From Microbacterium pullorum (GTDB taxonomy: Bacteria > Actinomycetota > Actinomycetes > Actinomycetales > Microbacteriaceae), in assembly GCF_014836535.1 (NCBI RefSeq), contig NZ_JACSQP010000002.1, forward strand, positions 124,001 through 188,000: a DNA stretch of 64,000 nt, in the 5' to 3' direction. A program made the position numbers and the translations under genes. Shown piece after piece: positions 45,713 to 54,355 of this stretch. Position 1 is the stretch's first letter. Every line of letters begins with the position of its first letter. The notes beneath the pieces are model-generated. The model worked only from the letters and a program-made list of their open reading frames with translations. It was not told the origin of the DNA and made no database searches.

Positions 45713-47440
45713 ATGGCCGGCGACGGCATCTTGTCATTCCCCGACAGTCCCCGCACCAGCCTGGATGACGCCATCACGAAACTTCTGACCCAAGCTGACG
45801 TCGTCATGCGCACCCAAGGTCGGTTGCGGTCGCTGTTACAGGCGAATCAGACGGTCGTGGAGCAGATCGAACTGTCCGAGGTATTGCGACGAGCAGTCCT
45901 CGCCGCGACCGAACTGGTTGACGCGGAGTACGGCGCCCTGGGTGTCCTCGCCCCGGAAAGGGACGGGCTCGAGCGGTTCATCACCGTCGGCATGACGAGC
46001 GAAGAGGCGGCCGCTGTCGGGCACCTCTCCGCGTGCGACGAGGTGCTGCACGCCCTCATCGCCGATCCGAGCCCCGTTCGGCTGACGGACGTGTCCCGTC
46101 ATGCGTACGTTTCAGGCGATTCCCCACCGCTGCCCGCGAGGACGTCTGCGTTGGCTGTGCCGATCCGCATCCGGGGGGAGGTCTTCGGCACCTTCTACCT
46201 GACGAGCAGCCGCGATGACGCGTTCACCGACGAGGACGAACAGCTCTTGAGCGCGCTCGCGGCGACGTCGGGGTTCGCTATCGACAATGCGCGGTTGTTC
46301 GCCGACACCGAGGCGCGCCGGCGGTGGGCGACGGCGGCCGCCGACCTGGTGCCGGCGCTGGCATCGATGCCCCTCACGACATCGTTCGACCTCATCGCCA
46401 CGCGCGTCTTCCACGTCGCGGACGCGACGAGCGTCGCCGTCCTGCTCTTGGGCGGCGATGGGGAGAATCTGCGGGTCGCCGCGTTCAGAGGCGCAGGAGA
46501 GGCCACCCGACTCGGCGCGGTCGTCAGCCCGACGTCGCCGGTGTTCGACGGCCGTCTGGACGATGCCTCTCCGCACGCCTTCGGGCGGCGCGTGGCGGAG
46601 GATACGGACGGGCTGCTCGTCGACGACGGCGGCTTCGTCGGTCCTTCTGCGGTGATCCCCCTGCGTCACGAAACCCGGCTGTGGGGGCTGCTCACCCTCG
46701 CGCGTCGGCCCGACCAGCCGCGGTTCTCAGCGGCGGAGATGGAAGGGGCGGGAGACCTCGCGTCGCAAGCCAGTTACGCCCTCGAATTGGCCAGGGCCAG
46801 AGAGGACGGGCAGCGAGCCCTCCTCGCGGACGACCGCCGTCGTATCGCGCGCGACCTGCACGACCACGTCATCCAGCAGCTCTTCGGCGCCGGGCTCGGG
46901 CTGCAGAGCGTGTCCGGCCGACTGGGCCCGGGCGCGGAGACGAACACCATCCACGACGCCATCGACCAGATCGACGAGGCGATCACTCAGATCCGTACCG
47001 TCGTCTTCGCTTTGTCGCAGCGCGATGAGACCTCGCTGCGCCATCAGCTCTTGGACGTACTGGGTGAACTCTCCGCCGAGACGAGGCGGCCACCGGCGAT
47101 CCGCTTCACGGGGCCGGTGGACCACCTCGTGCGCGGCGACCTGGGTACAGACGTCGTCGCTGCCGCGCGTGAGCTGCTGAGCAACGCGATCAAGCATGCC
47201 GATGCCACCCACATCTCCATCGAGGTGGCGGTGGCGGAGGGTGTCGTCTCCGTCGTGGTGGCCGACGACGGGGCGGGGATGGGGTCCGGTGGCCACCGGC
47301 GGGGCCTGGTCAACCTCGAGGAGCGCGCGCTGGGCCACGGCGGTGCCTTCGATGTGCAGAGCAGCCGGTCCGGCACGACAGCCACCTGGACCGCGCGGAC
47401 GACGAGCCCCGCAGCAGGTGGGCACGGAGACCGCGGATGA
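45713..47440 (+). CDS. devS: two-GAF histidine kinase, DevS/DosS-like
   Basis: 575-residue sensor kinase. Order: linker (1-55), GAF-A (~60-200), GAF-B (~220-360), HisKA_3 dimerisation (H383 in RRRIARDLHDHVIQQLF), HATPase (RELLSNAIKHADATHIS, DDGAGMG, GLVNLEERA). No membrane segment, so it is cytosolic. This is the DevS/DosT layout, and the tail overlaps the response regulator (ATGA). Oddity: in DosS/DosT the heme-ligand His lies in a PPHHPPMRT-type loop before VPIRIR; here it reads GDSPPLPARTSALAVPIRI, with no His, so heme sensing may be lost. A nearby His (SRHAYVSG) is an unlikely substitute. Confidence 0.88.
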   Translation: MAGDGILSFPDSPRTSLDDAITKLLTQADVVMRTQGRLRSLLQANQTVVEQIELSEVLRRAVLAATELVDAEYGALGVLAPERDGLERFITVGMTSEEAAAVGHLSACDEVLHALIADPSPVRLTDVSRHAYVSGDSPPLPARTSALAVPIRIRGEVFGTFYLTSSRDDAFTDEDEQLLSALAATSGFAIDNARLFADTEARRRWATAAADLVPALASMPLTTSFDLIATRVFHVADATSVAVLLLGGDGENLRVAAFRGAGEATRLGAVVSPTSPVFDGRLDDASPHAFGRRVAEDTDGLLVDDGGFVGPSAVIPLRHETRLWGLLTLARRPDQPRFSAAEMEGAGDLASQASYALELARAREDGQRALLADDRRRIARDLHDHVIQQLFGAGLGLQSVSGRLGPGAETNTIHDAIDQIDEAITQIRTVVFALSQRDETSLRHQLLDVLGELSAETRRPPAIRFTGPVDHLVRGDLGTDVVAAARELLSNAIKHADATHISIEVAVAEGVVSVVVADDGAGMGSGGHRRGLVNLEERALGHGGAFDVQSSRSGTTATWTARTTSPAAGGHGDRG

Positions 47441-48093
47441 TCGAGGTGTTCCTCGTGGACGACCACGAAGTGGTGCGACGTGGTCTTGCAGGACTCATCC
47501 ACGCGCAACCCGACATGCGCGTGTGCGGGGAAGCCGCGACTGCTCGGCAGGCCCTGGGCCGGATCCAAGCGACGACACCGCACGTCGCGGTGCTCGACGT
47601 GCGGCTGCCGGATGGCAGTGGCATCGATGTGTGTCGCCGGGTGCGGTCGTCTCTGCCTCAGGTGGCCTGCCTCATCTTGACGGCCTATGACGACGACACC
47701 GCCGTCTCCGCAGCCGTCCTGGCGGGCGCGGCCGGATACGTGCTGAAAGATGTCGGCGGTTCGAAGCTGGTCGACGCCATCCGCATCGTCGCCGCCGGCC
47801 GGAGCCTTCTGGATTCCCGGACCGTCGCGGCCGCGAAGCTTCGCGTGCGGCAGAGCATCGACGACGATCCGCGTTTGGGATCGCTCGGGCTGCGGGAGCG
47901 GCAGATCCTGCGCCTCATCGCCGACGGATTGACGAACCGCCAGATCGGCGAGCACCTCGGGCTGGCCGAGAAGACGGTGAAGAACTACGTGTCCTCGCTG
48001 TTGACCAAGCTGGGTCTCGAGCGTCGCTCGCAGGCGGCGGTGTTCCAGCTGGCCCATGGCGCACCGTCTGACGCGCGCGACCGCCTCACATGA
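47437..48093 (+). CDS. devR: LuxR-family response regulator, DevR/DosR-like
   Basis: 218 residues. Receiver: D8/D9 acidic pocket, phospho-acceptor D54 in VAVLDVRLPDGS, conserved Lys in YVLKDVGG. DNA-binding domain: LRERQILRLIADGLTNRQIGEHLGLAEKTVKNYVSSLLTKLGLERRSQAAVF, with the EKTVKNYVS recognition helix essentially identical to mycobacterial DosR. This supports binding to GGGAC-N4-GTCCC boxes, four of which occur nearby. Coupled to devS. Secure as a NarL/DosR-type regulator; ortholog status is a strong inference. Confidence 0.9.
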   Translation: MIEVFLVDDHEVVRRGLAGLIHAQPDMRVCGEAATARQALGRIQATTPHVAVLDVRLPDGSGIDVCRRVRSSLPQVACLILTAYDDDTAVSAAVLAGAAGYVLKDVGGSKLVDAIRIVAAGRSLLDSRTVAAAKLRVRQSIDDDPRLGSLGLRERQILRLIADGLTNRQIGEHLGLAEKTVKNYVSSLLTKLGLERRSQAAVFQLAHGAPSDARDRLT

Positions 48094-48152
48094 GCGGGGG
48101 TGCGGACAGGCGGCGAGCGCGAACCGGGTTGGCCGCGCTGCGACGGGCCCGC

Positions 48153-48905
48153 TCAGAGGGTTGTCGCGTCCTCGGGGCCCGCCGGCACGACGCACACCGG
48201 ACAATCCGCGCGCCACAGGATGTCCTGCACGATCGATCCGAGCAGAGCGAACGACAGCGGCCCCCGGCGGTGCGTTCCGAGCACCAGCATGGAGGAGTGT
48301 CCCGAGAACGAGAGCAGCGCGGCTGACGGGGTGTCACGGACGAGCTCGCTGAGTATCTCCATCGTCACCGCCTGGGGAGCAAGACGTTCGGCGGCGTTGT
48401 CGAGGATCCGCCGATGACGCGCGGGTTCCTCGTTCGTCGTGCCCAGCGCTGTCGCAGAGCCGCGGGCGACGGGTGTCGGCATGAGCCACGAGTGCACGAG
48501 ACGCAGCCCGGTCGAGGTGAGTCGGGCTTGCCTCGACGCGAACTCGAGAGCCGGTTGCCGAGGGGAGTCATCGACGATCCCCACCGTCACCGGGTCGCCC
48601 CCCTCTGTCCAGTCGGCGGGCACCAGACACACCGCTGCTTCCACATCGGCGACCAGCTGCCAGGGGACCCAGCCGGCGAGGGCGGCACGCAGAGGGTGAC
48701 CGGTGTCGAGTCCGGCGACCACGAGGTCCGCTCCCTGCGCGAGGTGCGCGAGGGTCTCCACCGCTCCTCCCCCGCTGCGCCCCGACGGCTGGACGACTTC
48801 CACGATGTCGACGGCGGTGGGCACGAGAGCGGCACGCGCGGTAGCCCAGTGCAGCGCCGCGACGGACGCCGGACTCCCGTCGAAACCCACTACCACGCGC
48901 TCCAT
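48153..48905 (-). CDS. tandem universal stress protein
   Basis: 250 residues with two USP domains. The first begins MERVVVGFDGSPASVAALHWA (DGS motif) but is short (~100 residues) and lacks an obvious Gly-rich ATP loop. The second ends GTHRRGPLSFALLGSIVQDILWRADCPVCVV, the classic ATP-binding pattern. AGGAGG is 4 nt before ATG 48905. Convergent with devR, downstream of ppsA by 76 nt. USPs are typical DosR-regulon members. ATP binding is predicted for domain 2 only. Confidence 0.86.
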   Translation of the reverse strand: MERVVVGFDGSPASVAALHWATARAALVPTAVDIVEVVQPSGRSGGGAVETLAHLAQGADLVVAGLDTGHPLRAALAGWVPWQLVADVEAAVCLVPADWTEGGDPVTVGIVDDSPRQPALEFASRQARLTSTGLRLVHSWLMPTPVARGSATALGTTNEEPARHRRILDNAAERLAPQAVTMEILSELVRDTPSAALLSFSGHSSMLVLGTHRRGPLSFALLGSIVQDILWRADCPVCVVPAGPEDATTL

Positions 48906-48981
48906 GAGGCCTCCTGACGCGGTCCCTCTCGTCTGCGGCTCACGGTGCGAGGTGCAGCTGGCGCCGGTGCGGGCGGAGCGG

Positions 48982-51360
48982 TCACACCCGCTCGGTGACC
49001 GCCGCGAGCTCCAGCCAGGTGGGAACGATGGCATCCGCGTTGAGCGACATCGACTGGATGCCGCGGTCGATCAGCCATCGGGCGAGATCGAGATGATCCG
49101 ACGGCCCCTGGCCGCAGATTCCCACATACTTGCCGAGCCGGTTGCAGGCATCGATCGCCATCCCGAGGAGCGCGAGGACCGCGCCGTCGCGTTCGTCGAA
49201 GGAGGCCGCGACCAACTCGCTGTCCCGGTCGACGCCGAGCGTCAGCTGTGTGAGGTCGTTGGATCCGATCGAGAATCCGTCGAAGTGCTCGAGGAACAGG
49301 TCGGCGAGAAGCGCGTTGGACGGGATCTCGCACATCATCATCACCTCGAGTCCGTTGACGCCCCGACGCAGGCCGTGCGCCGCCATCGCATCAATGGTCT
49401 GCGTCGCCTCCGAAACGGTGCGCACGAACGGCACCATGACCTCGAGGTTCGTCAACCCCATCTCGTCACGCACGTACCGAAGCGCCTCGCATTCCATGGC
49501 GAAGCACTCGGCGAAGCTCGGGGTGGTGTAGCGGGACGCGCCACGCCATCCGAGCATCGGGTTCTCCTCCTCGGGCTCGAAGAGATCGCCCCCGAGCAGG
49601 CCGGCGTACTCGTTGCTCTTGAAATCACTGAGCCTGACGATCACCGGCTTCGGGCCGAACGCGGCCGCGATCGTTGCGACGCCTTCGATGATGCGGTGCA
49701 CGAAAAAGTCCCGGGGCGACGGATATGCCGCCGTTCGCGCCAACACCTCGGCTCGCACCTCTTCGGGCAGGCTCGTGACGTCGGCGAGCGCGCGCGGGTG
49801 GATCCCGATCATTGTGTTGATGATGAACTCGAGACGGGCCAAGCCCACACCGTGGTTCGGCAGACGCGCGAGAGAGTAAGCCTGGTCGGGGATGGCGACG
49901 TTCAGCATGAGCTGTGCGGGCGGCTCCGGCATGGACTGCACGTCGGTTTCGACAACCTCGAAGCGTCGCGCTCCTTCGTAGATGTGGCCATCGTCGCCTT
50001 CGGCGCACGACACCGTCACCGTCGCACCGTCGGCGACGACGAGGGTCGCGTTCCCCGCTCCGACCACCGCGGGAATGCCGAGCTCGCGAGCGACGATCGC
50101 AGCGTGGCAGGTGCGGCCGCCGTGATCGGTGACGATCGCCGAGGCCTTGCGCATGATCGGCTCCCAGTCCGGATCGGTTCTCTCCGCGACCAGCACGTCG
50201 CCCTCCTGAAAGGACGACATGCCGGCCAGATCATGGAGGACGCGAGCAGTGCCGATGCCGACTCCGTTGCCGACGGCACGCCCCGTCGCCAACGGCTCAC
50301 CGCTGTCGTCGAGCGTGAAGTGCTTCAGCGCGCCGCCGGTGCGACGCGCGACCGTCGTTTCGGGTCTGGCCTGAACGATGAACAGCTCCCCGGTGACCCC
50401 GTCCTTGGCCCATTCGATATCCATCTGTCGGCCATAGTGCGCCTCGATCTTGAGCCCCTGGCGCGCCAGCTCCTGCACATCCGCATCGCTCAGACTGAAC
50501 CGGGCTCGATCCGCGTTCGGCACATCGACGGTGATGGTGCTGGAGCCGACGTCGGTGGTGTCACCGAAACGCAGGGCGATCTTCTTCGCACCGACTTCCC
50601 GTTTGACGATGGCGGGGCGTCCGCACAGGAGAGCCGGCTTGTACACGCAGAACTCGTCGGGATCCACCGCGCCCTGTACGACTGTCTCCCCCAGGCCGTA
50701 GGCACTCGTGACCAGCACGACCTGGTCGAACCCCGATTCGGTGTCGACGGTGAACATCACGCCGGAAGAGCCCACATCGGAGCGCACCATCCGTTGGATT
50801 CCGGCGGAGATGGCAACCGCTTCGTCCGCGAAGCCGTGCTGAGCGCGGTAGACGATGGCCCTGTCGGTGAACAGGGACGCGTAGACGTTGCGGATCGCAT
50901 CGAGGATGCTGTCGACACCGGCGATGTGCAGGTACGTTTCCTGCTGGCCGGCGAAGGAGGCATCAGGCAGGTCTTCGGCGGTCGCCGACGACCGCACCGC
51001 CCACGTCACCTCGGGATCGGGCTGCGCCGCGACGAGCGCGACATGCGCCATGCGAATCTGTTCGGCCAGATCCGCCGGAAAGGGCTGTCGCCGCACCCAC
51101 CCCCGGATCTCCTCGCCCGCCTCGGTGAGGGCGGCGACATCCTCCCTGTCCAGCCCCCCGAGCCGTTCACGGATACGCATGTGCAGCCGGTCATGCTGCA
51201 AGAACACACGATAGGCGTCCGCTGTGGTGGCATATCCGTCTGGCACGTGGACTCCCGCAGTCGCCAACTGCGACACCATCTCCCCCAGCGAGGCGTTCTT
51301 CCCCCCCACTCTCGGGAGGTCCGTCATGGAGATGTCACGAAAAGCGAGCACGAAGTTCAC
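48982..51360 (-). CDS. ppsA: phosphoenolpyruvate synthase
   Basis: 792 residues; converts pyruvate, ATP and water to PEP, AMP and phosphate. The ATP-grasp-like N-terminal domain starts VGGKNASLGEMVSQLATAGVHVPDGYA, with AVRSSATAEDLPDASFAGQQETYL. The phospho-His is in GGRTCHAAIVARELGIPAVVG. The C-terminal PEP-binding domain carries MCEIPSNALLADLF, SIGSNDLTQLTLGVDRD and GKYVGICGQGPSDHLD. I chose GTG 51360 because AGAGGA sits 5 nt upstream; an ATG at 51396 has no site. A DosR-type box lies 83 nt upstream of the start. Upstream of the USP gene in one unit. Confidence 0.94.
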   Translation of the reverse strand: MNFVLAFRDISMTDLPRVGGKNASLGEMVSQLATAGVHVPDGYATTADAYRVFLQHDRLHMRIRERLGGLDREDVAALTEAGEEIRGWVRRQPFPADLAEQIRMAHVALVAAQPDPEVTWAVRSSATAEDLPDASFAGQQETYLHIAGVDSILDAIRNVYASLFTDRAIVYRAQHGFADEAVAISAGIQRMVRSDVGSSGVMFTVDTESGFDQVVLVTSAYGLGETVVQGAVDPDEFCVYKPALLCGRPAIVKREVGAKKIALRFGDTTDVGSSTITVDVPNADRARFSLSDADVQELARQGLKIEAHYGRQMDIEWAKDGVTGELFIVQARPETTVARRTGGALKHFTLDDSGEPLATGRAVGNGVGIGTARVLHDLAGMSSFQEGDVLVAERTDPDWEPIMRKASAIVTDHGGRTCHAAIVARELGIPAVVGAGNATLVVADGATVTVSCAEGDDGHIYEGARRFEVVETDVQSMPEPPAQLMLNVAIPDQAYSLARLPNHGVGLARLEFIINTMIGIHPRALADVTSLPEEVRAEVLARTAAYPSPRDFFVHRIIEGVATIAAAFGPKPVIVRLSDFKSNEYAGLLGGDLFEPEEENPMLGWRGASRYTTPSFAECFAMECEALRYVRDEMGLTNLEVMVPFVRTVSEATQTIDAMAAHGLRRGVNGLEVMMMCEIPSNALLADLFLEHFDGFSIGSNDLTQLTLGVDRDSELVAASFDERDGAVLALLGMAIDACNRLGKYVGICGQGPSDHLDLARWLIDRGIQSMSLNADAIVPTWLELAAVTERV

Positions 51361-51442
51361 GGGGTTCCTCTCACCGATGAGATGTCGCGCAGGCATCGAG
51401 CGACCATCGCATCCACCCTCGCGCGGCCGAAGGCTGCGTGCC

Positions 51443-51456
51443 GGGTCGAAAGTCCC
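51443..51456 (-). promoter_or_regulatory. DosR/DevR-type box C (ppsA)
   Basis: Minus strand GGGAC-TTTC-GACCC, one mismatch in the second half-site. It lies 83 nt upstream of the ppsA GTG and within 50 nt of the PPOX2 stop. Confidence 0.5.
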
Positions 51457-51489
51457 GCGCCTGCGACGGGCCGATGACAGCCGCGATCC

Positions 51490-52071
51490 TCACGGCCGGT
51501 CGGCACGCCGTGGCGGGAAATGCGGGATCGCGATGGGTTTGGCGCCCGCAGATGCCGGGCGTGCTTCCCCCGACGAAACGGGAGCGCGCTCGGTGTACCG
51601 GGGCTGCCTGAAATCGGGGTCGGCGTCGGAGGGCCGTCTGCGGAATCGGCGACCGGTGATGGTCGCGGGTACCAGTTGGATGATGCTCTGCTTGGGCGTC
51701 GGGTGAAAGGATACGAGGACGCGATGTCCGAGATCTTCGAGCGCCGTTCCTGTTTCCCACCGCTGGGCGGTTCCGCGCACGACCACGCTCCACCGGAATG
51801 TGACGCTTTCCCCGTCGACCTCGAACGCTGCAGCGGGGTGCGCCGCGATGTCATCGAGCTTCGAGCCGGGCCCGGACCGGATGAACACCGAGCCGTCGAG
51901 GACGAGGAAGTTCACCGGGAAGACGTCTGGCGCCCCATCGACTCCGTCCACGGCCATGCGGCCCAGCTTCTGGGCTTCGAGCAGCCGCCAGCACTCCGCG
52001 ATGGACAGCTTCTCCACGGTCGGTCGGCTGCGGTCATCCCCCGGTGGATGAGGGTTGGCATCGTTGGGCAT
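51490..52071 (-). CDS. pyridoxamine 5'-phosphate oxidase-fold protein, long form
   Basis: 193 residues. The core resembles the other PPOX protein of this block: CWRLLEAQKLGRMAVDGVDGAPDVFPVNFLVLDGSVFIRS and SKLDDIAAHPAAAFEVDGESVTFRWSVVVRGTAQRW. The C-terminus adds ~45 Arg/Pro-rich residues after ITGRRFRRRP. The two are likely paralogs with different partners. ATG 52071 has a poor ribosome-binding site. It lies upstream of ppsA; box D is 115 nt upstream. Cofactor (flavin or F420) not deducible. Confidence 0.82.
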   Translation of the reverse strand: MPNDANPHPPGDDRSRPTVEKLSIAECWRLLEAQKLGRMAVDGVDGAPDVFPVNFLVLDGSVFIRSGPGSKLDDIAAHPAAAFEVDGESVTFRWSVVVRGTAQRWETGTALEDLGHRVLVSFHPTPKQSIIQLVPATITGRRFRRRPSDADPDFRQPRYTERAPVSSGEARPASAGAKPIAIPHFPPRRADRP

Positions 52072-52185
52072 GTCTTACCGTCACTCGGTCTCGATGTCGA
52101 CGTTCGACGAGTCTTCACGCGCTCGTCGACGAAGCTGCTTCTGGCGCGCGCACTCTCAGCACAGCGTGTCGCAGGGCAGATGCAC

Positions 52186-52199
52186 GGGACGAACGTCCC
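52186..52199. promoter_or_regulatory. DosR/DevR-type box D
   Basis: GGGAC-GAAC-GTCCC, perfect half-sites, in the ~215-nt gap between the PPOX2 gene (minus) and the DUF427 gene (plus). The rest of the gap shows no clear promoter or small ORF. Confidence 0.65.
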
Positions 52200-52286
52200 G
52201 CCGATCCTGCACTCCGGCGCGACGGTCTCGCCCGACCGTTGCGCTCTGCTCTTCCGCCGTGACGACGCCGGGTGGACCATGGGCAG

Positions 52287-53060
52287 ATGGCTCTGGGGAT
52301 GGACGAATGGTCGATGTCGCAGCTCGGGTCGCTGCGCTGGGCGGAGGCACGTCGGCGGGTGCGGGCGAGAGCGGCCGGAGAGACGATCGCCGATTCGATG
52401 TCGGCGCGGCTGGTGTGGGAGCCGCACCGGGTCGTGCCCTCCTACGCCGTTCCGATCGCGCACTTCCAGGTGCCGCTGACCGATCCGCGCGCGATCAGCC
52501 CGGTCGCGCCGCCCCGGCCGTGGCTCGACCCCGACGACGCCTTCGCGATGCACACGACGCCCGGCACGGCGTGGACCCTGCTCACTGCGGGCGGGCCTCT
52601 CGTCGATGCCGCGTTCACGCTGGACGATCCCGATCTCGCCGACTTCGCCATCATCGATTGGGCCGCGATGGCGGAGTGGATCGAGGAGCAGCAGGTCGTC
52701 GTCGCACACCCGCACGATCCGTTCCAGCGGATCGACTGCCTGCGCTCCGACCGTCACGTCGTGGTGTCGGTGGGAGACGTGGTGCTCGCCGACTCGCGGC
52801 ATCCCATCCTGCTGCTCGAGACACATCTCCCGCCGCGGTGGTACCTGCCGCCCGACGACGTGCGCCTGGAACGTCTGGAGCCCTCGCCCACCTCCACCGT
52901 CTGCGCGTACAAGGGTCAGGCGTCCTACTTCTCGGCGCGGGTCCACGGCACTGTGATCCAGGATGCGGCGTGGACCTACCGTCATCCGCTCCACGACGGT
53001 GGACCGGTGCGCGAGATGATCTGCTTCTACGACGACCGCGTGAGCGTGCGGGTGGGCTGA
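52287..53060 (+). CDS. DUF427-domain protein, unknown function
   Basis: About 257 residues. The C-terminal half carries the DUF427 fold: YLPPDDVRLERLEPSPTSTVCAYKGQASYFSARV and AWTYRHPLHDGGPVREMICFYDDRVSVRV. The N-terminal half (SADS-to-VLADSRHP) is a second, weaker copy-like segment (VVVSVGDVVLADSRHPILLLETHLPPRWY). Start is uncertain: GTG 52272, ATG 52287 or ATG 52299 all lack a good site. No catalytic role is established for DUF427. Divergent from PPOX2 across box D. Confidence 0.75.
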   Translation: MALGMDEWSMSQLGSLRWAEARRRVRARAAGETIADSMSARLVWEPHRVVPSYAVPIAHFQVPLTDPRAISPVAPPRPWLDPDDAFAMHTTPGTAWTLLTAGGPLVDAAFTLDDPDLADFAIIDWAAMAEWIEEQQVVVAHPHDPFQRIDCLRSDRHVVVSVGDVVLADSRHPILLLETHLPPRWYLPPDDVRLERLEPSPTSTVCAYKGQASYFSARVHGTVIQDAAWTYRHPLHDGGPVREMICFYDDRVSVRVG

Positions 53061-53074
53061 CCGGATGCCGGCGG

Positions 53075-53839
53075 TCAGTGCGCGTCCACGGGCGCGGGGA
53101 CCGGCTCGTGGGGGCAGGCCTCGAGGATGCGCGCGATCGCGTCGTGCTCGGCCTGGGTCACCCACAGCCCGTAGACCGCTTTGACCGCGACCTGCCGGGC
53201 GACGTACGCGCACCGGAACGTCGTGTTCACCGGCAGCCAGGTGGCCGCGTCGCCGTCGCCCTTCTCCGCGTTGGCCCGGCCCTCGACTGCGAGGAGGTTC
53301 AGCGGATCGTTCGCGAACGAGGTGCGCTGTTCGGCGGTGAGCTGCTGGGCTCCCTTCTGCCAGGCATCCGACAGCGCCACGACGTGGTCGATCTGCACCT
53401 CGGCCGAGGTGTCCTGGCCGCGCACGAACGGGATGGTCTGCCCCGTGAACGGGTCGAGCAGCGTGCCGCTGACGACCTTGCACGGTCCCGCGAGCGTCGC
53501 TTGGGTGAGGTCGCGGGCGAGGATGTCGTTGCGGGTGTCACAGCCGTTGCGGTCGACGTCGGCCCAGCGCTGCCCGAACTCGTCACGGTCGTATCCCGTC
53601 TGCGGCGCACGGCCCTTCACCTGCAGGGTCGCCAGCACCTCCCGCGCTGTCTGCCCGGCGACATCCGCCGGATCTGACGGGGTGAGGACGGTCTCGATGG
53701 GCGGCGTCAGCGAAAGGTCCCCGTCGGCGACCGAGAGCGTCGGCACCACCATCACGCCGATGCCGAGAGCGACGGCGGCGACGAGACCCCACATCCAGAC
53801 GACGGTGGAGCGCAGGCGCGCGCGAGGGGGCTGAGACAC
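53075..53839 (-). CDS. secreted HNH-type (DUF1524-like) protein
   Basis: 254 residues. An N-terminal signal-anchor segment (VVWMWGLVAAVALGIGVMVVPTLSV) exports or tethers the rest. The C-terminal domain shows EVQIDHVVALSDAW and LNLLAVEGRANAEKGDGDAATWLP, the His-metal and Asn residues of the DUF1524/HNH fold, plus ARQVAVKAVYGLWVTQAEHDAI. Cys residues (DRNGCDTRND, AGPCKVV, FRCAYVA, EACPHE) probably form disulfides. Probable extracellular nuclease, activity not shown. GTG 53839 with GAAGGA upstream. Confidence 0.82.
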   Translation of the reverse strand: MSQPPRARLRSTVVWMWGLVAAVALGIGVMVVPTLSVADGDLSLTPPIETVLTPSDPADVAGQTAREVLATLQVKGRAPQTGYDRDEFGQRWADVDRNGCDTRNDILARDLTQATLAGPCKVVSGTLLDPFTGQTIPFVRGQDTSAEVQIDHVVALSDAWQKGAQQLTAEQRTSFANDPLNLLAVEGRANAEKGDGDAATWLPVNTTFRCAYVARQVAVKAVYGLWVTQAEHDAIARILEACPHEPVPAPVDAH

Positions 53840-54023
53840 GATGAGGCATCCTTCGGGCGGATGAGGGCGAGCACGGGGCTCGGACGTCGGGACGGCGGGC
53901 GAGCGGCGATTCGGTTCGCGGGGGCGGCTCCGCCGGAACGCTCAGCCTATCGGCCGGCCCAGACAGCGGCAGCGTGCCCCGCCACGAGTCAGGCGAGGAC
54001 GCCCCGCGATGCCTAATCCCCCG

Positions 54024-54251
54024 CTAGCGTGCGACCCGCACGCGGCGCTCCTCGAAGCCGACGACGTCGCCGATCTGCAGCTGCCGGCCACGACGGCGAT
54101 CGACCTCGCCGTTGACCGTGACGAAGCCGTCGATGATGGCTTCTTTCACATCGCCCCCACTGTCGAGGACGCTGGCGAACTTGAGGAACTGACCGAGCCT
54201 GATGGACTCGCCACCGATCGAGACGTCTTCGATCGCACCCGGATTGCTCAT
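54024..54251 (-). CDS. S4 RNA-binding domain protein
   Basis: 75-residue stand-alone S4 domain: IRLGQFLKFASVLDSGGDVKEAIIDGFVTVNGEVDRRRGRQLQIGDVVGF, the YbcJ-type arrangement. Such proteins bind rRNA or tRNA-like structures; target not known. TAACCT lies 6 nt before the ATG, and the intervening TGAGGA may also serve as a ribosome-binding site, so it may be leaderless. The gap on its 3' side (53840-54023) holds nothing I recognise. Confidence 0.85.
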   Translation of the reverse strand: MSNPGAIEDVSIGGESIRLGQFLKFASVLDSGGDVKEAIIDGFVTVNGEVDRRRGRQLQIGDVVGFEERRVRVAR

Positions 54252-54355
54252 TCCTCAAGGTTAGGCGACCGGCGACGCGCCGGCAGGTCGATGCTTCTCG
54301 GGTGTGACCATCATGGGTCTTGACTCGGCACTTCTATTTTGAAAGCATCTGCCGC

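Noticed and set aside
48915..48945. A GGGAC-containing stretch before the universal stress gene as a fifth DosR box
   Set aside because: The second half-site (TCAGG) is out of register with GTCCC; the gene is probably read through from ppsA.
48703..51477. A 924-codon plus-strand open frame opposite ppsA
   Set aside because: Shadow of ppsA, whose phospho-His and PEP-binding motifs are intact.
53840..54023. Small gene in the gap between the HNH and S4 genes
   Set aside because: No frame with a plausible start and ribosome-binding site, and no RNA-like structure noticed.
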